Shown: one piece after another, positions 48,851 through 59,188 of the stretch | How the letters are laid out: each line of letters opens with the position of its first letter | How positions within the stretch are numbered: the first letter of the stretch is position 1 | Origin: Ornithodoros turicata | Taxonomy: Eukaryota > Arthropoda > Arachnida > Ixodida > Argasidae | Assembly: GCF_037126465.1 (NCBI RefSeq) | Contig: NC_088202.1 | Span: 126,556,123 to 126,620,122, forward strand | Direction: 5' to 3' | DNA length: 64,000 nt | Translations under genes and position numbers: made by a program | The notes under the pieces: model-generated | Seen by the model: the letters and a program-made list of their open reading frames with translations, nothing else | What the model was told of the DNA's origin: nothing | The model's database searches: none

Positions 48851-49334
48851 GCAGCCAACACGAGGCTTTCTTATGGCCCTACAGTCGCCGACCGCGCACG
48901 CATTGTCTTGCGTTCTGTGGTCGACTTCGAACGGGCGTCCTCGATGTTCCGTGGTTACAAACGGAAGTAGTATGATGTAGTCGCCCATTCTAACATTCTA
49001 ACTTATTCCTGTGTAACTTACAGCAGGTTGTAACAGCCGATAAGTTCGTCTTCTAAATATATTGCCTACGTAATAAAAATATTTGTCTGATTACACTGTC
49101 CCCTTTCCTCGTTCAAAAATTATTGTCTAAAGTTGAAAATCCAGTGATACGAAAAACTTGAAAACTCTCAATTTCGTCTACCACAAACGGGAAGCTCCGG
49201 AAATTTCAAAGCAAAAAAAAAAGCTGTGAAAAATACCTTCCAATTTTACTTCAAAACACCTATAAGGCCGCACCACAGAGCCGCATTTCGAGGATTTTTC
49301 ATATCGCTTACCTATCATCAAACATGTAAGTAGG
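48851..49334. other. Unassigned DNA
   Basis: No gene or repeat is recognised. Confidence 0.4.
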
Positions 49335-49499
49335 ATCTTTTTTTATTATTATTTACATATTTTTATATAAAAAGTTATGAGAGCAGCATATATGCCGTTC
49401 CTCCAGTTCGGCCAGGCGACACACCTTCCGAGAGATTATGTAACTACAAGATGACTAATTATCTAAATTTCATTAATTAACTGTTTGAAGCGACAGTCC

Positions 49500-49999
49500 G
49501 GACCTCAGCAGGGTATTCGGATTGAGACTGCATTTGATTGTGCTCCACACGTATATCATCCACGTAAAATAGTAAAGGGTGAAAGCTTCCCCGTTTTAGA
49601 GAAAATGAATTAAATCCTACGGTTAACCCATATCCGGTTTCTCCGTGATGTCACCGTTGTTCCCGACGTCACAATTGTGCAAGACGATACAACAACAATC
49701 GGCGCCTGGTTGAGGCGCAAAAGTGAGATTTTTAGGAGACACTTGACCCATTTGGGATTGTCGATTTGGTTTGAGAACTTTTGTTGTTCCGAACTGTGCA
49801 GCGTGTGACATTTGTTATGCAGGTGTTGGTGCTGTAACTCAGAGAGACGCGGCTGACAAATCTTTATGCTGCGTAGGCCAAATCTGTGACATGAACAAGG
49901 TCGACACTTAATAACGCTTACTTGTCTCTTCAAAAGGCATTGGTACTGCAACGAGCTTTTATCCAGGACGGTGAATACTGGCCATCCGCAACGTTTCAG
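49500..49999. other. Unassigned insert within X1
   Basis: A minus-strand frame of 113 residues (49610-49951) has several Cys and His but no recognised zinc-finger spacing. No match to other repeats in the window was noticed. Confidence 0.3.
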
Positions 50000-50242
50000 G
50001 GGTTCGGTCTACACAAACCCGAGAAATGGCACGCACGTTGTGTTTTCCTTGTTCTCACGATGCGCTAAGCAACACCTATGCCTCATCGCTCAACAACACC
50101 GTCACATATGGAGTAATCTGTCACTGTAATCTGTCTGCCGGCCGCCTCTCGCGCCGTACTCCCCGTTGGCTTAAGGACTTTCTCCAACAACGATCCGTCT
50201 TCGCCAGCACAACAAGGCGACACCGATTTGGTCCCTGTCCCT

Positions 50243-50326
50243 CAGGGTGTTCCACAAGGAACACCCTGAGCAACATGAACACCTGAACACCCAGGGTGTT
50301 CCACAAGGAACACCCTGAGCAACATG
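50243..50326 (+). repeat. Duplicated hairpin inside the LINE RT motif
   Basis: The 35-bp block beginning CAGGGTGTTCCACAAGGAAC occurs at 50243-50277 and 50292-50326, 49 bp apart and identical. Each block contains an 11-bp inverted repeat around the loop ACAA. It encodes the RT motif with QG and PQG. Confidence 0.9.
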
Positions 50327-50663
50327 TTTAATGTTGTAATGATGTAATGTTGTAAATTCGAAGTAAGGTCAACTTGTCCCTTTACGCCGACGGCATATGC
50401 GTCTGGTCCACTGATACATCTCGCCCTGCCATTCGACAACGCCTCCAGGCTACACTGGACGACATTCACACTTACCTGCTTCGAGCAGGGATGGAAATAT
50501 CCGCGGAGAAAAGTGCGGCACTCGCCTTCTCCCGCATATCCATGCAGCAATGCCGTCTGCACAATGAGGACAGGCCACTTATAAATGTACAGCATCACAA
50601 ATTCCTCTGCGTGACTCTAACCACTACCCTTTCTTGGAAATGTCACATCGATGGCATGGGGGC

Positions 50664-50853
50664 ATCGTCGTTATGGTCGTTACAAGATAACGAGTGGCGG
50701 GAAATTTAAAAAGGTGGACACGTGATAAAACACGTGCACGGTGCTCTTCGCCCGATACGTGAAGGCCGTGGTACACGTCACGCGCAATGTGTCACGTGCC
50801 CACCTTTTTGAATTTCCCGCCACTCGTTAGCATGTAACGGCCTTAACGACGAT
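50664..50853. mobile_element. 190-bp MITE inside the LINE
   Basis: The left arm ATCGTCGTTATGG...ACGAGTGGCGGGAAATTTAA is mirrored at the right end (GAATTTCCCGCCACTCGTTA, CCTTAACGACGAT). Inner CACGTG words are present in both halves. It interrupts the LINE frame between the palm and connection regions, so it is younger than the LINE. The target duplication is not clear. Confidence 0.8.
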
Positions 50854-52449
50854 TAAGCGATTACGCCCCATGGAGAAGATAGTTCAGCGCTGGACCGCTG
50901 TCATGCGTCACTTCGCTGGAATGAAGTGGGGACGCGATGAGAAGGACCTCGTGATGCTGCATAACGCCTTGATTCGGGTCAAAGTCGCCTACAGTCTGCC
51001 TGTGCTTCACGATCTCCCCAGCACCTTAGCACAAGAGAATCCGCGCTATGCTGGCACAGAGCCTACGGGTGTGCCTCGGTGCCCCCGCGGGGCCGAGAAA
51101 AGGTTCGTGGTTGCGGAAGCCCGTGACATCCCTTTTGAAGTCCTCCGAAACACAGAAACTGTACGCCAGTACCTCCGCCTGATTGTACACCATCGCTGCC
51201 ACCCGCTAACCCGTAAACTTCGGGGGCAAGGCGAAGCACACCGATCCACGGATGTATAATGTCATTTAAATCCCGTGTTCCGAAATTCGTGATCAGCCCC
51301 GCGGCTCAAAGCACGGCCCCGTGGACACTTCCGTCGCAAAGCGTCACCGCCTCTGTCCCAGGGATCACGGACAACAAAAGGAGGTACCCCGACCTCGTAC
51401 TACAGCAACTGGCTATGGATTTCATCGGCACCGCATATGACGGGTTCAGCACTGTCTTCACGGATGGCTCCTCAACGAAAACTTCGTCATCCTCATCTTT
51501 TGTGATACCCTCCATACCGCTCACACGGGGCTGTCGTTTATCCCATCGCACCTCTTCGACCTCAGCCGAGCTGTACGGAATCCTTCTGTTTTTACAATAT
51601 GCGGCCAACTGCGACGCACTACGATGGGTAGTCTGTACGGACTCCATGTCAGCTCTTCAATGCCTGAAAACCGTAGGTCTCCGCGACTCACTGGCCGAAC
51701 TTGTGATAAATATTCTACGCCTACTGAAGTCCATAACTGCCCACGACCACACCATCGCTTTTCAATGGATTCCGGGCCATTGCGGAATCTCTGGCAACCA
51801 CGTTGCCGACGCTGCGGCAGCGGCCGCTCACCACCAGCCCAAGTGCGTCCCAAGGGGGGATAGACGGTCCCTTGTTCGTGACTGGGGTGCCTCCTTAGCC
51901 GTCGAACAATGGCGTCGGGATGTCCGTGTCAGTACTGGGAACGGTGGACCCAACATTCTCGTGCCGCTTCCCGTCATCTTTACCGCGCGTCATTAAGTCC
52001 CTCTTACATCGCTTACGATTGAATGTTGCCTTTACGCCGTACTAATGTTACAAGATAGGGTGTGCCAGTAGCCCCCTGTGCCCGGAGTGTGGGGTGCCGG
52101 CGACCGCGGACCATGTGATCATCGCATGTGCCACTTACAGGAGGGAGCGCCACTTGTTGGCAAACGCCTTTGCGCGGATTGACAGACGACCCCGCCATTC
52201 CTTTTTTTTTTTTTTTTAGTCCTGAAACGAGCACGTGCATAGAAATATTCACCGCGAAATTTTGCTTTGCAAATCAGCCGAAACCAAAACCGCGCCGATC
52301 AGGAGCGCGGGGAGGACAGCGGCCATTTCACGTGAGGTGGCCAAGGCAGCGATGGAGATGGCTGAAGTAGAGGCTGATCTGCTGTCCAGATCAACGGCTT
52401 TATGGCCCAGATAAGCCGAAGGTCATGCGATCCTGAGGCGCGCGGCGCG

Positions 52450-52795
52450 GTGCGGTTCGAAATGGCGCTGTGCAAACTTTGCTGCAACAGCCAGGGCTGT
52501 CGCAGCAAAGTTTGCAGCAAAGTAGCGCCACTTCGGGCCCAAGCGGCCACAGATCCAAACAATATGGAGTTTCATCCGCCGGCCCTCCGTGGTGTTTCAA
52601 GCAATATACGTCAAGGAGAGGTACAAAACCTGTAGGAAATCCAAAGAAAAAGCGGTGCATCTTTCAAAGTGCGAACAACTCGAGACCATATATTTGAAAG
52701 TGCCACGTCGTCTGCTAAACTACCGCGCGTTGCATATTTTGGGGCGTTGACGTTGCTGCTCACTCGCGCCACCTGGCCCACAGAAACAGGTCTAC
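52450..52795. other. Insert within X1 internal region
   Basis: Absent from the corresponding place in X2 (60240-60260). It contains a mirrored pair CAAACTTTGCTGC/GCAGCAAAGTTTG at about 52470-52515. Its class is unknown. Confidence 0.4.
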
Positions 52796-52897
52796 AGCGA
52801 AATTCGGCAACAGATATTTCACGGCATGCGAGCACCGCTTTCAGCGAGGATTGTTCCCATTTTGTTATCGCGGTTTTGACCTAAATTTCCTAATTAA

Positions 52898-53457
52898 AGG
52901 GACCATGAAAAGATCTAAAAAACCTGCGCAAGCATGTGTAATGCATTCCTAGTCGCTATTTCATTCACCATGTAGAGTACGAACCCAATATTGGCTAGAA
53001 TAACAGAGATGTTGACTAAAAACCATGGGGGGAAAAAACGACTGCTTCGACGCCACCGCTGCCGGCACGACGGAGACACTGGCTGTGACGTCAACAGCAG
53101 GCGACCTTGGCCATCGTCGGGCTAGTTTGGTGCGACCTTGGAGTGAGCAAAGCATGTAAGTGAAGTCAGTACGCTTGCAGGGTGGGGGGTGGGGGGTGGA
53201 GGGTCAGGCGATCGCGCGACGCGTTTTTTGTGCCATCGGCGGGCTAGCTTGGAGTGAACAAAGAATGTAAGTGACATCAGTACGCTTGCAGGGGGGGGGG
53301 GGGGGTCGAGCAATCGCTCGACGCTTTTTTGTGCATTGCAACTGTGCTCGCGTTGAATGCCGTATGGCAAAATAGGATATATTTTAGATAATAGCCCTCC
53401 TTCCGAGCCATTCCCCAATGAGAACTCAGATTTTTTGGGAGTCTCTTCATGGACCCT
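52898..53457. mobile_element. TTAA-flanked TIR element B (piggyBac-like)
   Basis: A 560-bp element with ends AGGGACCATGAAAAGA on the left and, complemented, AGGGTCCATGAAGAGA on the right. It is flanked by TTAA at 52894-52897 and 53458-53461. TTAA duplications are characteristic of piggyBac-type transposition. It holds a tandem repeat with G-runs and no transposase. Confidence 0.75.
53130..53350. repeat. Tandem duplication of about 115 bp with G-runs
   Basis: Two copies share TTGGAGTGA, CAAAG, ATGTAAGTGA, CATCAGTACGCTTGCAGG (AAGTCAGTACG in the first), a G-rich block, GCGATCG/GCAATCG, and CGACGC followed by TTTTTTGTGC. The first G block is GGGTGGGGGGTGGGGGGTGG and the second is a run of about 17 G. 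Both could form G-quadruplexes. Confidence 0.75.
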
Positions 53458-53461
53458 TTAA

Positions 53462-54290
53462 AGTGCCACTACGGACTGAATTTCGTGTGTTCAGAATCCT
53501 ACCACAGTTATGTTACTGAAAACTTCTTGTCTCACTTTACATTCCTGCAAAATATTTTGGCTCTACGTGACGCGTAGAACCAAAATTAATTTTTATTTTT
53601 GAGAACTGTGACGTCATGTTAGGCTACGACGGAGCGCCCGGCTCTCATCTGGCAACGTTCTTGCCCTTCGCGTCTTCCGGGGGGCTCACTTTTTGCACTC
53701 TGTTAGCGGAGCCCCACGTGACATACAATCCGACCGCTCCGACCTTCGAGAAAACACAAAGGAGGGAGAAAACATCTTTCCCATTTTCCCCCTTTTCCAA
53801 CAGTGTCACGTGACTTCTCCACCATGTGACTGTCGTGTTATGGCTTATGTGTTTAATCACTATCAACGTGTGTTATCTATTGCCGTCGCACGTGGTTAGC
53901 CTTGAACTTGTTTACTTGGGCCTTAAGCGGCGTATCACGGAAATAAAGGATTCCTTCCCCTGCTCAAAGCTGGCAGTTACTCAGCCAGACACGCTGGCAG
54001 ACACACGTTACACCTGGGAGACACGACAGTGACCTTCCGCGGACGCCGGCGTCGTTGCTAGGAGAGAGTGCCCTCTCCGGAACATGACATCATTGCATTT
54101 TGTAGGCTTGTGATTACGTCACCCGCTCCTCGCGTCATCGAAACTTGTGGAGGCTCAGCAGACCTTCAAAGATTGACAAATGCACAGCGTTCGTAAACAG
54201 GATTGAAATTTCGCGTATAGAATCCTTGAGGCACCTTCTTTTCATGGACTAAATGAAATAAACGCTGTTTTCAGAGTCCGGAGTGGCGCT
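53462..54290. mobile_element. TTAA-flanked TIR element C (piggyBac-like)
   Basis: An 829-bp element with ends AGTGCCACTACGGAC and, complemented, AGCGCCACTCCGGAC. It is flanked by TTAA at 53458-53461, shared with element B, and at 54291-54294. The frames within it show no transposase. Confidence 0.72.
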
Positions 54291-54296
54291 TTAAAG

Positions 54297-55483
54297 CAGG
54301 GTGTAGAACCGCAAAAAATACGGGTTCGGCTCGGGTTCGCGTTGCTTGGATTTCGTTCCGGTTCAGTTCGGGTTCGGTCGCGCCAAAAATCGAACCGGTT
54401 CGCGAACCGGCTCAACGCTTCCCGCTTTTATTAGGAAATGCGTGGCTAATAGCTTACTGCTGTTATCTGCATTGACGTTTTTAGTAGCCAGGTACTCCCT
54501 TTAGCGAGAAAATTGAGAAATTGATGAACACTTGCAAATGGCGCCCACGCTGATGAAGCGGTTTAGTACTGCTACTCTCTGTTCCCAAAATCGCTTTTTT
54601 CACACGCACAGCGCCAGCAAGATACACTTAAGAAAGCGGAATAAGATGGACAGCATTTTACATAGACGACGGTACTGCTCCGGCATACTGCCTTCGCAGG
54701 GTGAATCGATCTGAAACCATACTGAAGCATGTCGAAAATAAGTCTGACAGCCTTGCTCTGTCCGAGGTCGCAGCAGTTAATCCACAACACAAAGGCAACG
54801 TGTCACGGCACAATTGCACTACCAGTAAGCAGGATTACATTTATTTTTCAAACCCCCACCATACATGCACCGTTCTGCGAATGCTCCTCCACTTCTGATG
54901 TTTCTGACTTGTTTAATTTTTACTGCTCACGTGTAAAGGAAAATGTTGGGCGCTTGCTGAACCATATATTCTTCCTCTAGAGCTACACGACTGGTCTACT
55001 GCATTCTTGCTTCATTTGGTGCACGACGGCAGGCCACTCACCTCACAGAAAATACAGCAGTTGCTAGTAGAGGTCGGCCGCGACGTTTGCTTGGAAACAC
55101 AGCATTTGACAAGCGTCCGCGTGGCGCCGCGCCTCCTCTCTGAAGAGCAGACGCCGCAGCGCGTGCGTGGGGCACTAGCCGCGGCGCTCACAAGGGCAAC
55201 TGCGCTTCAGCTTCTTAAAAAAAGACGCTGAAAGTTACTACACGTCCTTGTTTGACTACTAGGTGAAAATTCGCGAATTCAATTATATGGAGACCAATGT
55301 GTCCTCGTTCAGGGATTGAGAGGCACTTGAACTCTTATGGTGACTTCTTTTACGTCCGAACCGTTTCGTTACGAACCGGTTACCGCTATATTCTTTCCGG
55401 TTCTGTTCCGGTTCGGGTTCAACAGTCTCATGAAAATTTCGGTTCGGGTACGGTTTTAGGTTCGGGTTCGGTTCAACACCCTG
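54297..55483. mobile_element. hAT-like element, family H2, second copy
   Basis: The 1187-bp element starts CAGGGTGTAGAACCGCAAAA and ends GGTTCAACACCCTG. It is flanked by an exact 8-bp duplication CTTTAAAG (54289-54296 and 55484-55491). Subterminal regions are dense in GGTTCGGGTTCG-type repeats, as in 29362-31232. Its middle contains short frames (for example 55007-55231) with no transposase similarity that I can see. Confidence 0.88.
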
Positions 55484-55655
55484 CTTTAAAGAGTTAATGA
55501 ATTTTAGGTAATTAGTCATGTTGTAGTTACATACTTTCCTTCGAGAGGACGTCCGCCTGGCCGTTTAGCTCAACCCGCGAAAACGGCATCTATGCTGCCC
55601 TCGTAGCTTGCTTTTAAAACTCAAATTTGTAAAGAATAAAAAAACACCCTTTTGT

Positions 55656-55752
55656 ATTGAAGAGCGCGGAGGGAGGGGTTCGACTCGCCTTTTAGTTTGC
55701 AGTAGTCTTGCCATGTCAGAGTGTCTCGTGTTTGATACCCTAGTATAGTGTA
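55656..55752. other. Spacer between X1 and X2
   Basis: About 100 bp separates the two large elements. It includes a GGAGGGGTTCGACTC word vaguely like a B box, not supported as a tRNA or SINE. Confidence 0.4.
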
Positions 55753-56149
55753 CAGGGTGTTTTTTTTAGCCTTTACAGAATTTTTATTAAAAAAAGCTAT
55801 GTGAGCAGCATAGCTGTCGTTTTTGCAATTGATTTCTACTGCAGGCGCACATCCACTCGAAGAAAGTGTGCAACTGTAAGATGACCAATTACCTAAAATT
55901 CAATAATTGCCTTTGTAATTAGGGGATTTCGGGCGAAAGCGAGATAGCAGATTGAGAGCGACTAAATATCCTAGTTGCAAGTCATTTCACGTTTCAAAAA
56001 CCCTGAAGCACGCACGTGCGTTAAAATATCCAGCCCCGAATTTCGATATGCAAATTAACCGAAACCGCGGCGATCGGGAACGCAGGGAGGACAGCGCTCA
56101 TTTCACGTCAGAGGGCCACGTGATTTGGAGCGATGGAGATGATTGGAGT

Positions 56150-57295
56150 AGGTGCCGCTCAGCTGGCCGCTCAGTCGCTGGGCCAACAGCGGGCCAGGAG
56201 GCGGAACGCTCTTCTAAGACGGCTTGCGATAAAGATACGTGCAGTGCGCAGGGGGCGCCCGTTAACCCCTTTGATGGAGGAATACCTTCAGAGTCTCCAG
56301 GAGCGATATAGGCTCCTCCTTCGGTCGTCAGCTGGGGTTGCTCGTATGCGTCACACCCAGTCTGAGGCGCTTGCTGGTCCCGGTGTCGTGCGCTACCTTC
56401 ACTGTGCTCGCCGTTCGCACAGCAGCCAGCCGCCACCTAACAGCTTTCGTGACGCCGACGGCACTATTACTGAGGGCCCACAAGAGGTAGTAGGCGGCTT
56501 TGAAGCTTTCTTCCGCTCTCTCTACACCAGCACACAAGTTGCGAGTACCGAGGACAGTGATTTTCTTGACGCGTTGCCGTCCCTTTCACCTGCAGATCAA
56601 CGTTCCGTTGAGGCTCCGCTGACTATTGAAGAACTGGACTACGCTGTATCCAGGGCAGCTTCTGGTACTAGCCCGGGCCCTGATGGCCTGCCTGCTGAAT
56701 TTTACGCAGCTTTCTGGCCTACCATCCGCCTTTTCGTCTTTGAGCTTATGCGACTTTGCCTGGGTGGGGTGGCATTCCCTGAGTCCTTTGGCTTCGGGCA
56801 CATTATTGTGCTCCCCAAGAACAGCGGTGACCTCGCGTACCCAGAAAACTGGTGTCCTGTTACGCTTTTGAATTGTGATTATAAACTTTTGTCATATATA
56901 TTGCCCCAGCGCATCCAGAGTGTCCTGCCGGCAATAATACATCCCTCCCAAACGTGCAGCATTCCGGGCCGGAGCATGTACGACACGCTCAATGGATTAC
57001 GCGATGCCCTGCATTACGCTGCTGCCACCGGAGTTGACGGTTGCCTCTTGTCTCTCGATCAAGCAAAGGCCTTCGATCGTGTGGAACACTCATACCTGCT
57101 TGCTGTACTACGAGCGTATCAGTTCCCTCAGTGGATTCGAGACATCATCGCTCGGCTGTATAGCAACCACCGTAGCTGCCTGTACATGCTGCGTCACTTT
57201 TCTGGGGAGTTCCCGGTCTCCAGGGGAGTCCGGCAAGGATGTCCGCTGTCACCTGCTCTGTTTGTATTGTCCATCGACCCTTTTCTGTGGAGCAT
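56150..57295 (+). pseudogene. Tx1/L1-like LINE reverse transcriptase, truncated
   Basis: It lies in one open frame from 56133, but the first residues come from X2 sequence, so this ATG is not the true start. About residues 20-180 correspond to the linker before RT. Then come SPGPDGLPAEFYAAFW, ENWCPVTLLNCDYKLL, QTCSIPGRSMYD, LSLDQAKAFDRVEHSYLLAV (first catalytic Asp) and SRGVRQGCPLSPALF (motif B). This order matches L1/Tx1-type RT. The frame runs into Gypsy sequence near 57295, before the expected YADD palm motif. The N-terminal endonuclease is absent. Confidence 0.85.
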
Positions 57296-57410
57296 GGAGA
57301 GCGTGGGAAGAAGAAGAAGAACACGACGATGGCGATGGACGCAGGTCCGTCTCACATCTTCCCCGCCTCCGAAGAACGCGCCAACCTGGCGGAGGTGGAG
57401 GGCTGTTATG

Positions 57411-58435
57411 TTACGGTTGAACAAAGCGCTTGAGACGGGTAACGTGTGCGGTTTCGGTGGACCTGTGCCGGCGATCGGTAGGAGGATCGAGGGGTTCGAC
57501 GACGTAATTAACGGGCGAGGAGCGACGGAGGACCCGGTATGGGCCCAGGTAGCGGCAGATGAGTTTTTCTGAAAGGCCGGGTTTTCTGAGAGGGACCCAA
57601 AGCCATACAAGCTCACCGGCATCGAATGTGACATGTGGATGGGTCTCGTCGTAACGTTGCTTGGCATGTGCCTGATTGTCAATTGTGCGATACCGGGCCA
57701 GTTGACGACACTCTTCGGTGCGAGAGGTAGCATCAGCCAAAGTCGGGTTGTGGTCGGTGGCAGGCGTGTACGGGAATAGAGTGTCGATGGAGCTCAGAGG
57801 ATCCCGTGCAAATACGAGGCGGGAAGGACTGAAACCGGTCGTGGCTTGTACCGCGGAGTTGTAGGCGTATGTAATATATGGCAGGATAGCGTCCCAGTTG
57901 TCGTGCTGGGAGGATACGTAACAAGCAAGCATGTCGGACAAAGTGTGGTTGAAATGTTCTGTAAGCCCATTCGTTTGGGGATGGTATGGGGAGGTCGGTT
58001 TGTGTAGAATAGCGCATGCACGGAAGATATCTTGAAGAAGGGTAGCCAAGAAACAGCGCCCGCGATCGCTCACAATTACTCGTGGCGCCCCATGACGGAG
58101 CAGGATGTTATGGATGAAGAAGCGTGCGACATCTTCAGAAGATCCCGACGGAAGAGCTGCAGCTTCGACGTAGCGTGTGGCGTGGTCGATTGCTACAACG
58201 ACCCAACGGTTACCGGAGGGTGTCGTAGGTAAGGGTCCAAAAAGGTCAATTCCTACCCGCTCGAATGGGTGGAGGGGCGGTTCAAGTGGTTGCAGATGGC
58301 CTCTGGTAGGAGGTGACGAAGGCTTCCGTCGTTGGCAAATGATGCAGGAGGAAACGTAGCGGTGAACTGTGCTGTATAGACGAGGCCAATAGTATCGCCT
58401 GCGAATGCGGTCATATGTTTTCAGGAATCCGAGGA
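57411..58435 (-). pseudogene. Gypsy integrase
   Basis: The frame includes the CIICQRRK half of the H2C2 zinc finger. The catalytic core has D in RVGIDLFGPLP, D in VIVSDRGRCFLA and E in NGLTEHFNHTLSDM, so all three D,D-35-E residues are present. The C-terminal part has LVWLWVPLRKPGLSEKL, LGPYRVLRR and a stop at 57411. The normal role is insertion of the cDNA into nuclear DNA. The upstream frame changes near 58430-58445, within the His half of the zinc finger, where a 9-bp word AGGAATCCG is repeated twice (58423-58440). It is therefore broken there, although the core is well kept. Confidence 0.88.
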
Positions 58436-59188
58436 ATCCGAGGAGCTGTGATGTCGTCATGAAGCGATTGGAGAACTTGTTGGCGGAGGTCTTTGGGAAC
58501 CGCAAGTAAGAGACGCTGGCCATCAGGGCTGTAATTGTGGCGGTAGAGGACACCGTCGGAGAGTACGAAGTGCCTGCACTGGCGCCTAATTCTTCGGTCC
58601 GGGGACGGTTCTGAACCGTCAAGGTGACGAATGATTCGGGAAAAGGTCAAGTCCTGCATATGTTGAACGCGTAGGGAGGCCGGGTCAGAGGCGCTAATAG
58701 CGCAGATAAGAAGATCGGCGGCGTCTTGGGACGTATCCACTGCGCGTGGGATTGAAAAGGACTGGTCAGAGGGAAGCGGGCAACGCGAAAGCGCGTCCGC
58801 GTCTAAGTGTAGACGTCCAGACTTGTACTTGACGGTTACGTCGAATTCTTGGAGGCGCAATATCCAACGCCCTAGTCGGCCAGAAGGATCTTTGAGTGTA
58901 CCGAGCCAGCAAAGAGCATGATGATCTGTAACTACAGCGAATGGCCGGCCGTAAAGGTAGGGACGGAATTTTTGGATCGCCCAGACTACGGCAAGGCACT
59001 CCTTCTCGGTTGCAGAGTAATTGCGTTCTGGTTTCGAAAGGGTCCGGCTGGCGAAGGCTACAGGGTTCTCCATCGGTTCGTCGGGAAAACGCTGAGCCAG
59101 AACGGCCCCGATGCCGGTTCCGCTGGCGTCGGTGTGCAATTCTGTGGGTGCCAAAGGGTCAAAGTGGCGGAGAGCTGGGGCCGAGGTG
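58436..59188 (-). pseudogene. Gypsy RNase H domain and connection
   Basis: The frame contains [66 protein letters not shown] and HLDADALSR, the usual ordered motifs of Gypsy RNase H. A spacer then runs to [10 protein letters not shown], the start of the integrase zinc finger. It is truncated at its N-terminus, where the RT domain should lie. The first residues of this frame (59190-59298) are antisense LINE sequence, not Gypsy. Confidence 0.87.

Larger units (their letters stand above)
50000..52190 (+). pseudogene. I-type LINE with RT, RNase H and zinc motif
   Basis: The pieces occur in order. RT begins around 50060-50230 (SNTYASSLNNTVTYGV, WLKDFLQQRSVF). Next come the palm region LYADGICVWSTDTSRPAI (50380-50430, again YADG rather than YADD) and AGMEISAEKSAALAF. 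After a MITE insertion follows VQRWTAVMRHFAGMKWGRDE (from 50880). RNase H is read in the 51259-51996 frame: FTDGSS, TSSTSAELYGILLFL, CTDSMSALQCL and FQWIPGHCGISGNHVADAA. Finally CPECGVPATADHVIIAC (CX2CX7HX4C) lies near 52080-52130. At least four frame changes and a duplicated motif inactivate it. The 3' end is cut off at a poly-T-like tract at 52201. Confidence 0.88.
49335..55655. mobile_element. Composite large TIR element X1
   Basis: The left terminal region (49365-49490: GAGAGCAGCATA, GGCCAGGCGAC, TATGTAACTACAAGATGACT, AATTAT) is mirrored by 55494-55640 (AATTTTAGGTAATTAGTCAT, TAGTTACATAC, GGACGTCCGCCTGGCCG, CTATGCTGC). An internal part, 52221-52450 plus 52795-52893, matches the internal sequence of the second copy X2. 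Between these lie a LINE, two TTAA-flanked elements and a hAT-like element. That both termini belong to one insertion is inferred from the match with X2. No transposase was found, so the superfamily is unknown. Confidence 0.55.
57296..59188 (-). mobile_element. Gypsy LTR retrotransposon fragment
   Basis: The minus-strand fragment covers the RNase H domain, integrase, a polypurine tract GGAGGCGGGGAAG (57358-57370) and about 60 bp beginning TGTGAGACGG that look like the start of the 3' LTR. Gag, protease, RT and the 5' LTR are missing. It is inserted within or recombined with the Tx1-like LINE, because LINE coding sequence lies on both sides. No target duplication is visible at the junctions. 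Confidence 0.82.

Noticed and set aside
53122..53418. 98-residue minus frame with PPPPP stretches
   Set aside because: Encoded by the G-run tandem repeat of element B.
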